Below are positions 9,467 through 18,423 of a stretch of DNA of 39,678 nt, in pieces. A program made the position numbers and the translations under genes. The notes beneath the pieces are model-generated. The model saw nothing but the letters and a program-made list of their open reading frames with translations, ran no database searches and had not been told where the DNA came from. Every line of letters starts with the position of its first letter. The first letter of the stretch is position 1. Origin of the DNA: Leptolyngbya sp. PCC 6406 (GTDB lineage: Bacteria > Cyanobacteriota > Cyanobacteriia > Phormidesmidales > Phormidesmidaceae); assembly GCF_000332095.2 (NCBI RefSeq), contig NZ_KI913949.1, positions 5,131,036-5,170,713 on the forward strand, in the 5' to 3' direction.

Positions 9467-9881
9467 AAATCAGGTTAGATAAAGACTGGTGGGGTGGAGC
9501 AACGGGCAGCCGATGATTACAGCTTTTGCCAATTTACTTACGATACCGGGCACCTCTCGGATGCTTAGTGTCAAAACAAATAGGCTCGCAATCTTGCCCT
9601 AATCGGACTGGTGACTGCGATGGGTTTTGGGACTAAGGCGTCAAAATCAGTCTGCAACCGCGACCCACCTGCGCCGTGCTGTTACTACGACACCTATGTT
9701 AACAAACGTAACAAGCTTTTGTGCCCGTCTCATATTTTTGACACACCCAAGAGCGATGGCATAACCCACAGTTCCTAATCCTATCAGGGTCGGGGGGGAA
9801 GCAAGGCAGGGCTGGGATCGGGATCGGGTAAATCATATAGCGGCATTGATCTCCATTGAGTACGCCTACGGTAGGGGCGCA
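9467..9881. other. Intergenic region, no gene seen
   Basis: About 415 bp between the SDR gene and the LapA-domain gene. It must contain the SDR promoter. I see no RNA gene, repeat of note or credible coding sequence. Confidence 0.5.
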
Positions 9882-10094
9882 CTAGGAACGAGAGGGGGGT
9901 GTGAGCCAGGTGACGAGGCCCGCCGTGGTGATCATGGCCCCACCGGCGCAGGCACTCAGGACCACACCTACGGGAAGCTCTACGGAGCGGAAGACAAGAA
10001 ACCGTAGAGAAACCGGGGTGGCGTTTTGAACGGAAAGAATCGCGATCGCGACCACCCACACCGCCGGTATCAATGCCAGCACCACCTTAGTCAT
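9882..10094 (-). CDS. Small LapA-domain (DUF1049) membrane protein
   Basis: The product is about 70 residues with two hydrophobic helices (VVLALIPAVWVVAIAILSV and a second from about LPVGVVLSACAGGAMITTAGLV). Between them is the NATPVSLRF motif typical of LapA/DUF1049 proteins. Such proteins sit in the inner membrane; the family is linked to lipopolysaccharide assembly in E. coli, and its role in cyanobacteria is undefined. An upstream in-frame codon would add 14 residues. The ATG at 10094 is preferred because GGAGAA lies 8 bases upstream and the family normally begins at the first helix. Confidence 0.8.
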   Translation of the reverse strand: MTKVVLALIPAVWVVAIAILSVQNATPVSLRFLVFRSVELPVGVVLSACAGGAMITTAGLVTWLTPPSRS

Positions 10095-10227
10095 CGGGTC
10101 TTCTCCAGTCCCATACTTCCCCAATCTTACAACCACCCAATTTTCACTAGTGCTCAGTCAATGCATGATTGACGGGTGACCGAAACCCTGGAGTTTAGTT
10201 GGGGTTAAATTTTGAGGGTCTTCGACT

Positions 10228-10246
10228 CGTCAGAATTTTTCTGACG
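10228..10246. repeat. 8-bp perfect stem hairpin
   Basis: CGTCAGAA, loop TTT, TTCTGACG, between the LapA gene and the 3' end of the TPR-DUF4870 gene. It is positioned as a possible 3' end signal for the latter, but without a U-run. Confidence 0.5.
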
Positions 10247-10317
10247 GAAAACTAGGACCGGGCAGGGGTTGTGCCGTTGGTTTTACCTCAGGACAGGATC
10301 CCTTTTCCGTAGCGGGA

Positions 10318-11652
10318 TTACGCCAGATGCAAAATCAGCCAGTTTGGATAACGGGCCTCCTGACCTCCATTTTGCAGGCACTGGATTAGGGCCACAATCG
10401 GCCAGATAGAGAGGGCTATGAAATAGGCCAGCAGCGGTAAGCCTAGGAGAATAATCACGGGCCAAAACAGGATAACTACCGCGAAGAGCGCAATAACTAC
10501 TATCCAGCCGATGAGAGCTATTGCCACAGTCAAAATCAGACAGGTGAGAACGTAGTTGGTGGCCTCACGGGCATTGGCTTTGACGATGGGATCCTGCGTT
10601 ACCAGCAGGATAACCACCGGCACCAAAAATCGCATCAAGCTGAGGGTATTGAGAAGGAGTGAGTCAGGAAACAGAAGAAATAGCAAGAAACTTCCCAAGA
10701 TCGAAATCGAGCCATGGGCGATTGCCGACAGCAAGGCGGGCGTCATGTCGTTGCTGTCCCGCCGGGGGAGCACTCGAAGACTGCCTTGATCTGGAGAGGT
10801 GGTTGTGCTCCGAACTGGGGAGGGATAGGTGCTGGGAAAGGCTGGCGATGGCATCCTCGCCTCATCGGTGATGGAGTTTAAGGGTGGGGCCAGTCCGTCA
10901 GGGGCGGTTGATGCTGAAACGGTTGCTGCTGGCAAGGGTGGCTCTAGGGGGGTGGGCGCTAGGGTTTTCAGGTAGTCCTGAGCCCAGGCCCGAGTCCCCG
11001 CTTGATTGCTCTGGAGGAGTTGCTGGCATAGCGCGATCGCGGCCTCTTCCTGACCATTGCCCCGATAGGCTTTCACCAGACTGGTTCTAGCCCAGCCATG
11101 GTTGGCATAGGTGTCATCGGTACCCCGCAGAAAGGTCTCTAGGGCGTCAATCGCCTCTCCATACAGGTGCTTCCGGAGCGCTTTCAGTCCTACCGACAGC
11201 AATTCTTCGGCCCGTTGGTGGGATACCAAGTCTCCTGGCGTCAGGGGATTAAGCTGAGACCCAGATGCAGAATGGCGGTCTACAGGTCCACTGCTGGGGG
11301 AGCTGCCGAGGGAACTGCTGGGGGAATCGGTGGAGGTGCTAATAGCGACGTGGGTAGGGGCAGTCCCTGGAGAGCCCGAAGCCTCTGTCTCAGGGGGTAA
11401 TTGGGCTAGAGTTTGCTGAGCCCAGTCCCGAATTTGGGCGCGATTGCACTGCCTCAGCACCCCACAGACCTGGCGGGCTTGGGGGTACTGATGGGTTTTG
11501 AGATAGGCCCGCACGAGCCAGCCCTGGGCCTGAACCCGGATCTCAGGATCCGGCTCTTGCCCCAGCGGCTCCAGAAGTGCGATCGCAGTGGCATAGTCCC
11601 CTGCCTGAAACGCCTCCATACCAGCTTTCAGTTGTGGATTAGGGAGCGCCAT
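10318..11652 (-). CDS. TPR protein with C-terminal DUF4870-like membrane domain
   Basis: The N-terminal 240 residues hold two TPR-like helical units (about 5-60 and 145-205, each with an A(I/L)xLLEP or AIDALE pattern and a following VRAYL/VKAYR). A Ser/Thr/Pro-rich linker separates them. The last 150 residues (from about MTPALLSAIAHGSIS) carry four hydrophobic segments. They resemble the DUF4870/Tic20-like family, including a typical short loop with NxREATNYV and a WPIVALIQ(C)L end. The protein should be membrane-anchored with a soluble TPR part. Function is unknown. It is the only gene in its transcriptional neighbourhood, and the LapA-domain gene follows 224 bp downstream on the same strand. 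Confidence 0.8.
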   Translation of the reverse strand: MALPNPQLKAGMEAFQAGDYATAIALLEPLGQEPDPEIRVQAQGWLVRAYLKTHQYPQARQVCGVLRQCNRAQIRDWAQQTLAQLPPETEASGSPGTAPTHVAISTSTDSPSSSLGSSPSSGPVDRHSASGSQLNPLTPGDLVSHQRAEELLSVGLKALRKHLYGEAIDALETFLRGTDDTYANHGWARTSLVKAYRGNGQEEAAIALCQQLLQSNQAGTRAWAQDYLKTLAPTPLEPPLPAATVSASTAPDGLAPPLNSITDEARMPSPAFPSTYPSPVRSTTTSPDQGSLRVLPRRDSNDMTPALLSAIAHGSISILGSFLLFLLFPDSLLLNTLSLMRFLVPVVILLVTQDPIVKANAREATNYVLTCLILTVAIALIGWIVVIALFAVVILFWPVIILLGLPLLAYFIALSIWPIVALIQCLQNGGQEARYPNWLILHLA

Positions 11653-11815
11653 AGGCCAGATTGATGAGGTTAAGGGCAGGGCAGGTGGGGGAGCCCAGAG
11701 ACGAAATGTTGTTCTGAGGATAGCCTATAGCTATAACTCGGGCTCACGGGAGCCAACATTCTTAGAAGTAGAGACTTAGAAGTAGAGATCAAATAATGTG
11801 GGATAGCCGTCCCGG

Positions 11816-11855
11816 CTGTCCACGCTCAGGCAAGATGCCTGACCCACAAGAACTG
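11816..11855. repeat. 40-bp dispersed repeat, copy A
   Basis: Matches copy B (11895-11934) in 38 of 40 positions. Both copies contain the hairpin CAGGCA-AGA-TGCCTG followed by ACCCACAA. This is a familiar type of short interspersed cyanobacterial repeat. Confidence 0.85.
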
Positions 11856-11894
11856 CCCATTAAAGGATCCGGATTCCTTAAGGCATCGTTGGTG

Positions 11895-11934
11895 CTGTCT
11901 ACGCTCAGGCAAGATGCCTGACCCACAAAAACTG
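11895..11934. repeat. 40-bp dispersed repeat, copy B
   Basis: Second copy, 39 bp after copy A and ending about 20 bp before the start codon of the next gene, so its hairpin lies in or near that gene's 5' leader. Confidence 0.85.
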
Positions 11935-11956
11935 TCCATGTATTGGAGACATGCCC

Positions 11957-12409
11957 ATGCGCGTTCCCCTCGCACCCCTTGGATTAGGTGCGATCGCTCT
12001 GATCGCAGGCATTCATTTCTGGGGACCTAACCACATTGAATTGCGACTGTTGGCCTTAATGGGGGTCGAAGTACCGGGCCTAGATCTGCCCCTGACCGCT
12101 ATTCCCAATCAGGTGGCAGCGGACGGCACGCCCCAAGTGCTGGTGTACGGCCCGTTACACTGTCCTCCGGCGCAGGCGCTGATGACAGCCCTAGAGACCG
12201 AGGGCATCCCCTACTTGTTTCGGGATGCTGGCATGGGCAGCACTATCGATCAGGCGGAGTTGGGGGCGGTGATTTTGGCCACCGATGACGGTCCCAGCGA
12301 ATCCACCGCAATTGTTCTGGTGAATGGCAAGGTTCTGTCCAACCCCACCCTGGAGTCCATCCAGGGGGAATACCGCCGTGCCATCGCCAAGGGTGCTCCA
12401 GTTAAATAA
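11957..12409 (+). CDS. Hypothetical protein with thioredoxin/glutaredoxin-like segment
   Basis: About 150 residues with an N-terminal hydrophobic segment (residues about 6-24, signal or anchor). A region near 60-90 then reads VLVYGPLHCPPAQALMTALETEG-IPYLFRD. This looks like the beta-Cys-helix start of a thioredoxin fold, with a single cysteine (HCPPA) rather than CxxC, followed by a beta-strand and ILVNGK-like end. A redox role is therefore only suggested. The ATG at 11957 is preferred over the one at 11951: GGAG at 11945-11948 is only 2 bases from the first but 8 from the second. An IS5-type element is inserted 9 bp after its stop codon, leaving the gene intact. Confidence 0.7.
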   Translation: MRVPLAPLGLGAIALIAGIHFWGPNHIELRLLALMGVEVPGLDLPLTAIPNQVAADGTPQVLVYGPLHCPPAQALMTALETEGIPYLFRDAGMGSTIDQAELGAVILATDDGPSESTAIVLVNGKVLSNPTLESIQGEYRRAIAKGAPVK

Positions 12410-12418
12410 CTATCCATT

Positions 12419-13446
12419 AGACCTGTTGTGAAATAGGGGATAATAGCCTCTAGAGCTAGTTAACCCGGTTGTGCCGTGCTGAACCTCCAACGCGCCCTCA
12501 AGAGTGACCGCCTGCTGCGGGCTTTGACCGGTTTGAACCGGAAAGCCTTTGAGGAACTGGAATCCACCTTCGCTCAGGTGTTGGCCCATGCAGAGGTTCC
12601 CCGTCGGAGTCCCTTACCCCGTCAACGGGCCACCGGAGCCGGACGAAAACCCAATTTAGCAACGGTCGAGACCAAACTGTTCTTCATCTTGTTCTACTTC
12701 AAGGTGTATCCGACCTTTGATTTGGCCGGTGTCCTGTTTGACCTGGATCGCGCTCAGGCGAATCGTTGGATGCATCGCCTCCAACCACTGCTGGAGGAAG
12801 CCCTGGGTGAAAAAATGGCGTTGCCGAAACGCAAATTGACCAGTCTTGAAGAATTTGTCGAAGCCTTTCCCGAGGTGGAACGGGTGATTCTTGACGGGAC
12901 TGAACGCCCCATTCAGCGGGCCAAAGACCGGGACCAACAGAAGGAAGATTACTCAGGCAAAAAGAAGCGCCATACCCGCACCCACCTGGCTGGTGTCGCC
13001 CCAGACCGCCAGATTCTCGTATTCAGCACCGCCTATCCCGGTAAGGCGCACGACAAAGGCATTCTCAATAGCGAGGGATGGGCCGAGTGGATTCCTGATG
13101 ACGTCAAAATCCAGGGTGATTCAGGCTTTCAGGGGCTGCAAAACGAGTATGTCAACGTAGAGATTCCACACAAGAAACCTAAGGGCGGACAACTCACCGA
13201 TGAGCAGAAAGCTGAGAATCAAGCCCTCGCCCGAGAACGGGTCGTCGGGGAGCATGCCTTTGCTGGCCTAAAACGCTATGGGATTGCCGCCCAGGTCTAT
13301 CGCAATCGCAAAGCGAACTTTGATGACCGCTCCATCTTCACAGCGGCAGGACTCTGGAACTTTTATCTGATGGCCGCTTAACCGAGGGAGAGAGGAAGGA
13401 AGTCGCCCTTGAAGGTTTTGACTGAGCACTATTTCACAACAAGTCT
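12419..13446 (+). mobile_element. Complete IS5-family insertion sequence (1028 bp)
   Basis: The terminal inverted repeats match in 17 of 18 positions (left AGACCTGTTGTGAAATAG, right end the complement of AGACTTGTTGTGAAATAG). The element is flanked by the 3-bp direct repeat ATT (12416-12418 and 13447-13449), which marks the target duplication. It carries one transposase gene in a single frame. Intact ends, duplication and reading frame suggest a recent, possibly active copy. Confidence 0.88.
12476..13381 (+). CDS. IS5-family DDE transposase
   Basis: This 301-residue transposase has an N-terminal helix-turn-helix region (about 60-105; ATVETKLFFILFYFKVYPTF followed by FDLDRAQANRWMHRL) and a DDE domain. 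The likely catalytic residues are D140 (ILDGTERP), D215 (QGDSGFQG) and E259 (GEHAFAGLKR). It matches the IS5-type 'helix-turn-helix plus DDE_Tnp_4' arrangement. The start is GTG at 12476, which leaves 57 bp to the left terminal repeat. It fills almost the whole element and is uninterrupted. Confidence 0.93.
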   Translation: MLNLQRALKSDRLLRALTGLNRKAFEELESTFAQVLAHAEVPRRSPLPRQRATGAGRKPNLATVETKLFFILFYFKVYPTFDLAGVLFDLDRAQANRWMHRLQPLLEEALGEKMALPKRKLTSLEEFVEAFPEVERVILDGTERPIQRAKDRDQQKEDYSGKKKRHTRTHLAGVAPDRQILVFSTAYPGKAHDKGILNSEGWAEWIPDDVKIQGDSGFQGLQNEYVNVEIPHKKPKGGQLTDEQKAENQALARERVVGEHAFAGLKRYGIAAQVYRNRKANFDDRSIFTAAGLWNFYLMAA

Positions 13447-13663
13447 ATTCTATAGTCCACCCTAGTATGGCCGACCCCAACTCCATCAGGCCACAAGAAT
13501 ACCTCGACATCGAACAGAAAAGCCCGATTCGCCATAAGATCACCGATTGCTGCCGGGTTACTCAGTACCCTGCTGGTCCCCGTCAAGAAACCAGTGATCT
13601 GAGCCACACCAGAAAAGTAACCAAGTAAAGAGACCGTTTTGTCCTTGCTTCTAGGAACACCCC

Positions 13664-14296
13664 ATGCCCTTCAACGTGAATGGAATTGGCACAACCTACT
13701 ATGGCAGGCGTGACTTCCGCCCCGATGGTTCCTACATCACTACTGAGTGGTTCATTTTTTTGATGGTGCCGATCGCGCCGCTTCGCACATTTCGGGTGTG
13801 GCCGATCGCGAGTGAGCCCCAGTCTTGGTTTGCACCGGAGCGATATCAAGTACAACGGTTAAAGCGCTGTTGGCCCCAGATCCGTCGCACGTATTGGGCT
13901 GGTTTGTCGAGTTTGGCGGGCTGTATGGGGGCATGGGCTACGCTGCCTTACCTGCTTAAGCTAGGGCTAGTGCCGTTTTTTCTGGCCTTGATTCTTTTGG
14001 TCCTGATGACCGTTGGCCTAGTTCACTTTACCCGCCCGCCCGATGCAGTGGTGTCGTCGTCAGAACGAGGGGATCCCAATAACCTGATGAACCAGTACCG
14101 GCAGATCTGGGTGACGGAAGCGCAACTGCGAGATCGCGCCACGGTCTCTATCCTGCACCCAGAGAAGGCATCCAGGATTGCCATCGCGTTGCACCCAGAT
14201 ATGAAAAATCGTTGGGTGCGCTGCTCAGGGGTCGTAGCAGGGGGAAGGGGGCATCTTTTGGTATTGGTGCGGGTCCGCTCTCTGCAAGGCTTCTGA
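13664..14296 (+). CDS. Hypothetical membrane protein
   Basis: The 210-residue protein has a conserved-looking N-terminus (GIGTTYYGRRDFRPDGSYITT, with WFIFLMVPIAPLRTFRV following). I have the impression of a recurrent family of small bacterial membrane proteins but cannot name it. Two or three hydrophobic segments follow (about 28-42, 78-92, 96-115) and then a soluble C-terminal part. The ATG is supported by AGGA 8 bases upstream. The last 20 residues (GGRGHLLVLVRVRS) look less natural and could reflect a late frameshift. No function is assigned. Confidence 0.65.
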   Translation: MPFNVNGIGTTYYGRRDFRPDGSYITTEWFIFLMVPIAPLRTFRVWPIASEPQSWFAPERYQVQRLKRCWPQIRRTYWAGLSSLAGCMGAWATLPYLLKLGLVPFFLALILLVLMTVGLVHFTRPPDAVVSSSERGDPNNLMNQYRQIWVTEAQLRDRATVSILHPEKASRIAIALHPDMKNRWVRCSGVVAGGRGHLLVLVRVRSLQGF

Positions 14297-14428
14297 GTTT
14301 TCGGATGTCAGCCCTAGGCATCAATCTTGGAAAAAGACCAGGCTACATCCTGTAAAGCCCTTGGTGCTTCCTTCAGTGAATGCGGACTTTGGATAAAGTC
14401 GAGCTAAGGCAAAAACCGTTGTGTGTTG

Positions 14429-14454
14429 TGGAATCCCCTTTCATCCTTCTGCCT
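14429..14454. repeat. 26-bp repeat shared with the dnaK-dnaJ spacer
   Basis: Identical over 26 bases to 24027-24052. It contains the unit TTCATCCTTCTGCC, which is tandemly duplicated at the other site. Confidence 0.8.
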
Positions 14455-14537
14455 GCTGCGCATGGGCAAAGCCCTACCTCCTTCTGTCTTTCAGTACTAG
14501 GAAGCACTAACAGCATGTTTTATTCCTGGGAATGTGC

Positions 14538-15509
14538 TTAGTCAAACCGCCACATCACAGGGTCCGAGTCCAAGCCATCCGTCACACCGCGTCCAATCGC
14601 GTCAATAGCCGCGATATCCTCCGGCGATAGATTGAGCGTTGCCGCCTGAGCATTCTCCATTGCCTGTTCCCCATTGCGCGCTCCCACGATGGCGCAGGTT
14701 TGGGGCTGGGCGATCAGCCAAGCTAGGGCTAAATTCCCAAGACTGGTGTCGTATTTTGCGGCGATGGGGCGCAGTTGGGCCAGAGCAGCTTGGGCGCGTG
14801 GGTAGGTTTCTCCCTGAAAGAGTTTGTTGCTGCCCCGCACGTCCCCCTCTGGGAAACGATGATCGGGACCAAACTTCCCCGTCAGCAGCCCTTGAGCCAG
14901 GGAGGAATAGGCTAAGACCGTGAGATTCCTTTCCTCACACAGAGGCTTGGCATCCTGCTCGACCTGTCGCCAAAACAGGGAATAGGGGGGCTGTAAACTT
15001 TCCACGGGACCATACTCCATCGCCTCCGCCAGTTGAGCACGGGAAAAATTGGATACACCGATGGCTCGAATTTTTCCCTCGTCCTTCAGCGTCACCATCG
15101 CCTCCATGGTTTCCGCCAGGGGCACGATGTCGCTGTTAAACGCTCCCGCAGGCCAGTGGATTTGATAGAGGTCGATCACCTCGGTTTGAAGTCGCCGCAG
15201 GGAGCCCTCACAGGCTTCAATTACCTGGGCTGCCTTGAGGTGGGTGGGAAAAACTTTGGTCATGAGCACAATGCGATCGCGCACATTAGCCAAAGCTCTA
15301 GCCACCAGGGTTTCAGAATAGCCATCCCCATAGATTTCCGCCGTATCAAAGGTCGTAATGCCCGCATCAAAGGCACTGCGCATAGCTTGGACCACCGCCT
15401 CATCTTCCACCCCCACCCAGCCACGCTTTCCCGCCTGCCAGGTGCCAAAGATCAAAGGGGTAATGACAATATCCGTATTGCCTAGGGGAATAGTCTGCAT
15501 CTTGCTCAC
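14538..15509 (-). CDS. Aldo/keto reductase
   Basis: An NADPH-dependent aldo/keto reductase of about 323 residues with the complete catalytic tetrad: D55, Y60 (DTAEIYGDG), K85 (LMTKVF) and H118 (YQIHWP). The C-terminal cofactor-binding segment AIVGARNGEQAMENAQA is also present, as in the AKR barrel fold. The substrate cannot be predicted. The start is drawn at GTG 15509; an ATG three codons later (15500) is equally possible, and neither has a good ribosome-binding site. It lies downstream of the M23 peptidase gene on the other side of a strong hairpin terminator, so it probably has its own promoter. Confidence 0.93.
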   Translation of the reverse strand: MSKMQTIPLGNTDIVITPLIFGTWQAGKRGWVGVEDEAVVQAMRSAFDAGITTFDTAEIYGDGYSETLVARALANVRDRIVLMTKVFPTHLKAAQVIEACEGSLRRLQTEVIDLYQIHWPAGAFNSDIVPLAETMEAMVTLKDEGKIRAIGVSNFSRAQLAEAMEYGPVESLQPPYSLFWRQVEQDAKPLCEERNLTVLAYSSLAQGLLTGKFGPDHRFPEGDVRGSNKLFQGETYPRAQAALAQLRPIAAKYDTSLGNLALAWLIAQPQTCAIVGARNGEQAMENAQAATLNLSPEDIAAIDAIGRGVTDGLDSDPVMWRFD

Positions 15510-15561
15510 AAATGATTAGCGTGAATCAACCAGAACACCTAATCAGGATGAAAACCAAAAA

Positions 15562-15590
15562 GGGGGCGCTTGCTTAGCGCCCCCTTTTTT
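15562..15590 (-). terminator. Intrinsic terminator, usable in both directions
   Basis: A perfect 9-bp stem GGGGGCGCT / AGCGCCCCC with loop TGCTT is flanked by A-rich and T-rich runs, so each strand reads as stem plus U-run. It sits 46 bp beyond the stop of the LysM/M23 gene, which is its most likely client. Confidence 0.92.
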
Positions 15591-15635
15591 AGGGTCTTTC
15601 AGACCAGCATGTCAGGCCAGACCTGAAACCAGCCC

Positions 15636-17789
15636 CTAACGCCCTGGCAAAAGGGCGATGGGATTAACCGTTCCCTGATTAGGAATGTGGACCTCAAAGT
15701 GCAGGTGGGGTCCGGTGCTGAAGCCCGTGCTGCCCATTTCCGCAATTTGTTGCCCTTGGCGGACCTGTTGACCCGCTTGTACCAAGTTACGGCTGTGGTG
15801 GGCATAGCGGGTGAGGCTACCGTCAGGATGGCGAATATCCACCATGTTGCCATAGCCCCCGGAGTTCCAGCCCGAGGTGACGACAACACCAGTAGCCGCA
15901 GCCACAATGGGGGTGCCGACCGGACCAGCAATATCAATGCCTCGGTGCATCCGACCCCAGCGCCAGCCATAACCAGACGATAGGACGCCCTGGGCAGGCC
16001 AGATATAGCCATTAAATCGGTTAGGGGCCTCAGGCAGGTACTCACTGGAGTCTGGCAGGATGGGCATACTGGGGGATACCACCCGGCCCGTAGGGCTCTC
16101 TGTCAGAGGAGCGTAGACCTCAGAGCCTAGGGGGGCAGCAGCTAAAAGCTCCCGCTCCGGTAGGGTGACAGGCTGCTCAGATTGCAGCCCATTCTCATTG
16201 GGACGAAACTCAGGATTGACGGGGATAGGAGCAGTATTGACTGTCGCCCGCTCTACACTCTGGGGACTGGAGGCCGCGACTTGGAACGGAACCTCGGTGG
16301 CAAACTCGCTAGAGGTTGGGTTAGCACCCCCAGAGCTTGTGACTTGGGTGGAACTTGCAGCGGCTTCTTCTGCCTCTTCACGGGCAGTTTGGACCCGTGC
16401 CAGCAGATTGGCCACATAGGGATCAGCTGCCACTGAGTCAGACGGGATGGCTTCTTCTACCCCGTCAAGGGCTAACTCGGGTGCTGCCTGGACTGGGAGA
16501 GCAACTTCAGGTGTGACCAAGTCCGCTGCGTTGGCTTCATCGCCCTCATCCCTGGTTCGAGTGGCCTCAGGGGCTACCGGGGCTTGGGGACGATTGGCAC
16601 GGGGCAGGCGGAAGGGCTCTAGGGAAGCCAGTTCAATGGGGGCTGGGACTAACGGCTCGGGGGCGGTAGCTTGGGGAGCCGATTGGGGAATCACCAGTGT
16701 CCTGCCGACAAAAATTCGGTTGGGGTTGCTGATGCTATTGGCTCGCGCCAATTCGGTGGTGGAAATGCCGTACTGACGGGCAATGGTTGAGAGGGTCTCA
16801 CCTCGGCGGATCTGATGGCGAACGGGGGCGGCGACAACGGGGGTCTCTATTCGGCCCACGGCAACCTGTTGAGCACCGGTGTTCGTAGATTCGGTTGGCG
16901 AAGACGCTGCGGCGGCTTCCCCAGATGTTTCAACTGCGATGGTCAGAGACTGGTCCCCAGGGGCCATCGCGGTAGTATCGGCACGATCAGCCTCGACCTC
17001 TCGCGGGACTGAAGCCAGCTCACCCACCAGAGCACTGACATCGGTAGAAGCATCTCCAGTAGTCAGGGGTGTAGGTTCTTTCGGAGACTCCATCTCAGAC
17101 TTACGCTCTGAGGTGGTCAAAGCAGCCAGACTCTGCTGGACCGTCAAGGGAACTTCAGAAGCGGCTTTAACAGGCGTAGCATCGCTGGACTGGGAAAGGG
17201 AGGATGCCTGCGGTATTGAAGCCTGTGGCATTGAAGAGAGTTGCGATCTGGGAGCGGCAGCCACGGCTACGGGGGCGGGGCTATTGCTCATCCCAGGCAC
17301 CTTAATGACTTGTCCTGCTTGAATGACAGGCTCGTCTCCAATGCCGTTAGCTTGCTTGATATCCTCGACGTTAACCCGATGGAATTTGGCGATGTCCCAG
17401 AGGGTCTCTCCGGGGGCAACTGTGTGATAAAAGGCACTGCCGCCACTAGGACGATCTGAACCCACGGAGGGTAAGGTTGGCGACGCGCCTACGGTGGGTA
17501 GTGCGGCCAATACCGTAGCATCAGCGGCTACGGCTTCCCCACTTGGGGCTAAAAATGTGCCTGTGGTGCCTACCGACAGCGCCAGACCCAGCATTGCTGC
17601 CGAGGTTCGGGTTCCACGGCTACATCCTGCGGACTTCTGCCCGGAGGGCTGCTGCTCAGGTAAACCCCGAGACGCAGATTCGTTATGGACAGATTCCCGA
17701 GAAATTGCAGGTTTCAAAGGAACTTCCTCCCTGTGACCAGCGTTTAACTGCATCTTAAGCATCGGAGCAAGTCGCTTCAGAAGGTTCAT
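15636..17789 (-). CDS. LysM-domain M23 metallopeptidase, NlpD-like
   Basis: A 717-residue envelope protein. Residues about 65-88 are a hydrophobic export signal set unusually far inside. Two LysM peptidoglycan-binding domains follow at about 112-157 (HTVAPGETLWDIAKFH) and 322-366 (HQIRRGETLSTIARQYG), separated by long Ala/Ser/Glu/Pro-rich linkers. The C-terminus, about 600-717, is an M23 peptidase with H615 and D619 (HRGIDIA) and H697 (HLHFEV) as zinc ligands, so it should be active. It probably cleaves or remodels peptidoglycan during division. ATG 17789 has GGAG about 9 bases upstream. The gene is followed by the terminator at 15562-15590. Confidence 0.95.
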   Translation of the reverse strand: MNLLKRLAPMLKMQLNAGHREEVPLKPAISRESVHNESASRGLPEQQPSGQKSAGCSRGTRTSAAMLGLALSVGTTGTFLAPSGEAVAADATVLAALPTVGASPTLPSVGSDRPSGGSAFYHTVAPGETLWDIAKFHRVNVEDIKQANGIGDEPVIQAGQVIKVPGMSNSPAPVAVAAAPRSQLSSMPQASIPQASSLSQSSDATPVKAASEVPLTVQQSLAALTTSERKSEMESPKEPTPLTTGDASTDVSALVGELASVPREVEADRADTTAMAPGDQSLTIAVETSGEAAAASSPTESTNTGAQQVAVGRIETPVVAAPVRHQIRRGETLSTIARQYGISTTELARANSISNPNRIFVGRTLVIPQSAPQATAPEPLVPAPIELASLEPFRLPRANRPQAPVAPEATRTRDEGDEANAADLVTPEVALPVQAAPELALDGVEEAIPSDSVAADPYVANLLARVQTAREEAEEAAASSTQVTSSGGANPTSSEFATEVPFQVAASSPQSVERATVNTAPIPVNPEFRPNENGLQSEQPVTLPERELLAAAPLGSEVYAPLTESPTGRVVSPSMPILPDSSEYLPEAPNRFNGYIWPAQGVLSSGYGWRWGRMHRGIDIAGPVGTPIVAAATGVVVTSGWNSGGYGNMVDIRHPDGSLTRYAHHSRNLVQAGQQVRQGQQIAEMGSTGFSTGPHLHFEVHIPNQGTVNPIALLPGR

Positions 17790-18423
17790 CCGCTAGCTCC
17801 GGTGAAATAAACAAGAACTTACTCGCACCCATGGGCATTTGTAAATCCCTAGTCGATGACCATACCGAGATCAACTAACTTAGGCAAGTTTACATGAGTT
17901 AATCGAAAAAGCAATCGTAGTGTTCCCGAGATTGGGGGATCAGGATCCCTAGCCAGCCCTGTTTGCCCTAGTCAACAGCCCGAACCCCTTGTTATACAGC
18001 GCTTCTAGGGTGGCAGACTCAATCCCGAGCAATCTCTACGATAGGGGAAGACTTGGATCCGGATATTGTCTCTAAAAGCGGCTGTAGCCATTGCTCCATA
18101 AGAGTTACAGTCGCTCCAATCGGTTTTTTTAAGTCGCTACAATTCAAGGCTTACTGCTTCAGTTGGACTTAGTTTTTAGAAATCCAGGGATCAAGCATAT
18201 AGAAATTTCTTATTCCAAATCATGGGAAATTGTATCGTGAGAAACCTTTATTCCTAGAGACCTTTGGATTTTATTGTCAGGGTCTAGGAATTGAAATCCT
18301 TCCCGGCTCTACAGGTTGGGGGGAGTTGACGACATTGGGAACAGGCTTCATCACTTGAGGGTGATATGGCTAGAACTATGGTTTATAGTACTGGAGTACT
18401 GTCAGGGGTTTTGCTTCCAGGTC
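17790..18423. other. Long intergenic region upstream of the LysM/M23 gene
   Basis: About 630 bp with lower GC than its surroundings. It lies upstream of the M23 gene and downstream of trmL, so it must hold the M23 promoter. One hairpin is visible (ATTCCTAGA at 18250-18258 with its complement at 18283-18291). I recognise no RNA gene; a small RNA or long 5' leader remains possible. Confidence 0.45.

Noticed and set aside
17790-18423. Small RNA (Yfr1-like or 6S) upstream of the LysM/M23 gene
   Set aside because: The conserved ACTCCTCACAC motif of Yfr1 is absent and no characteristic long-bubble hairpin could be drawn by eye.
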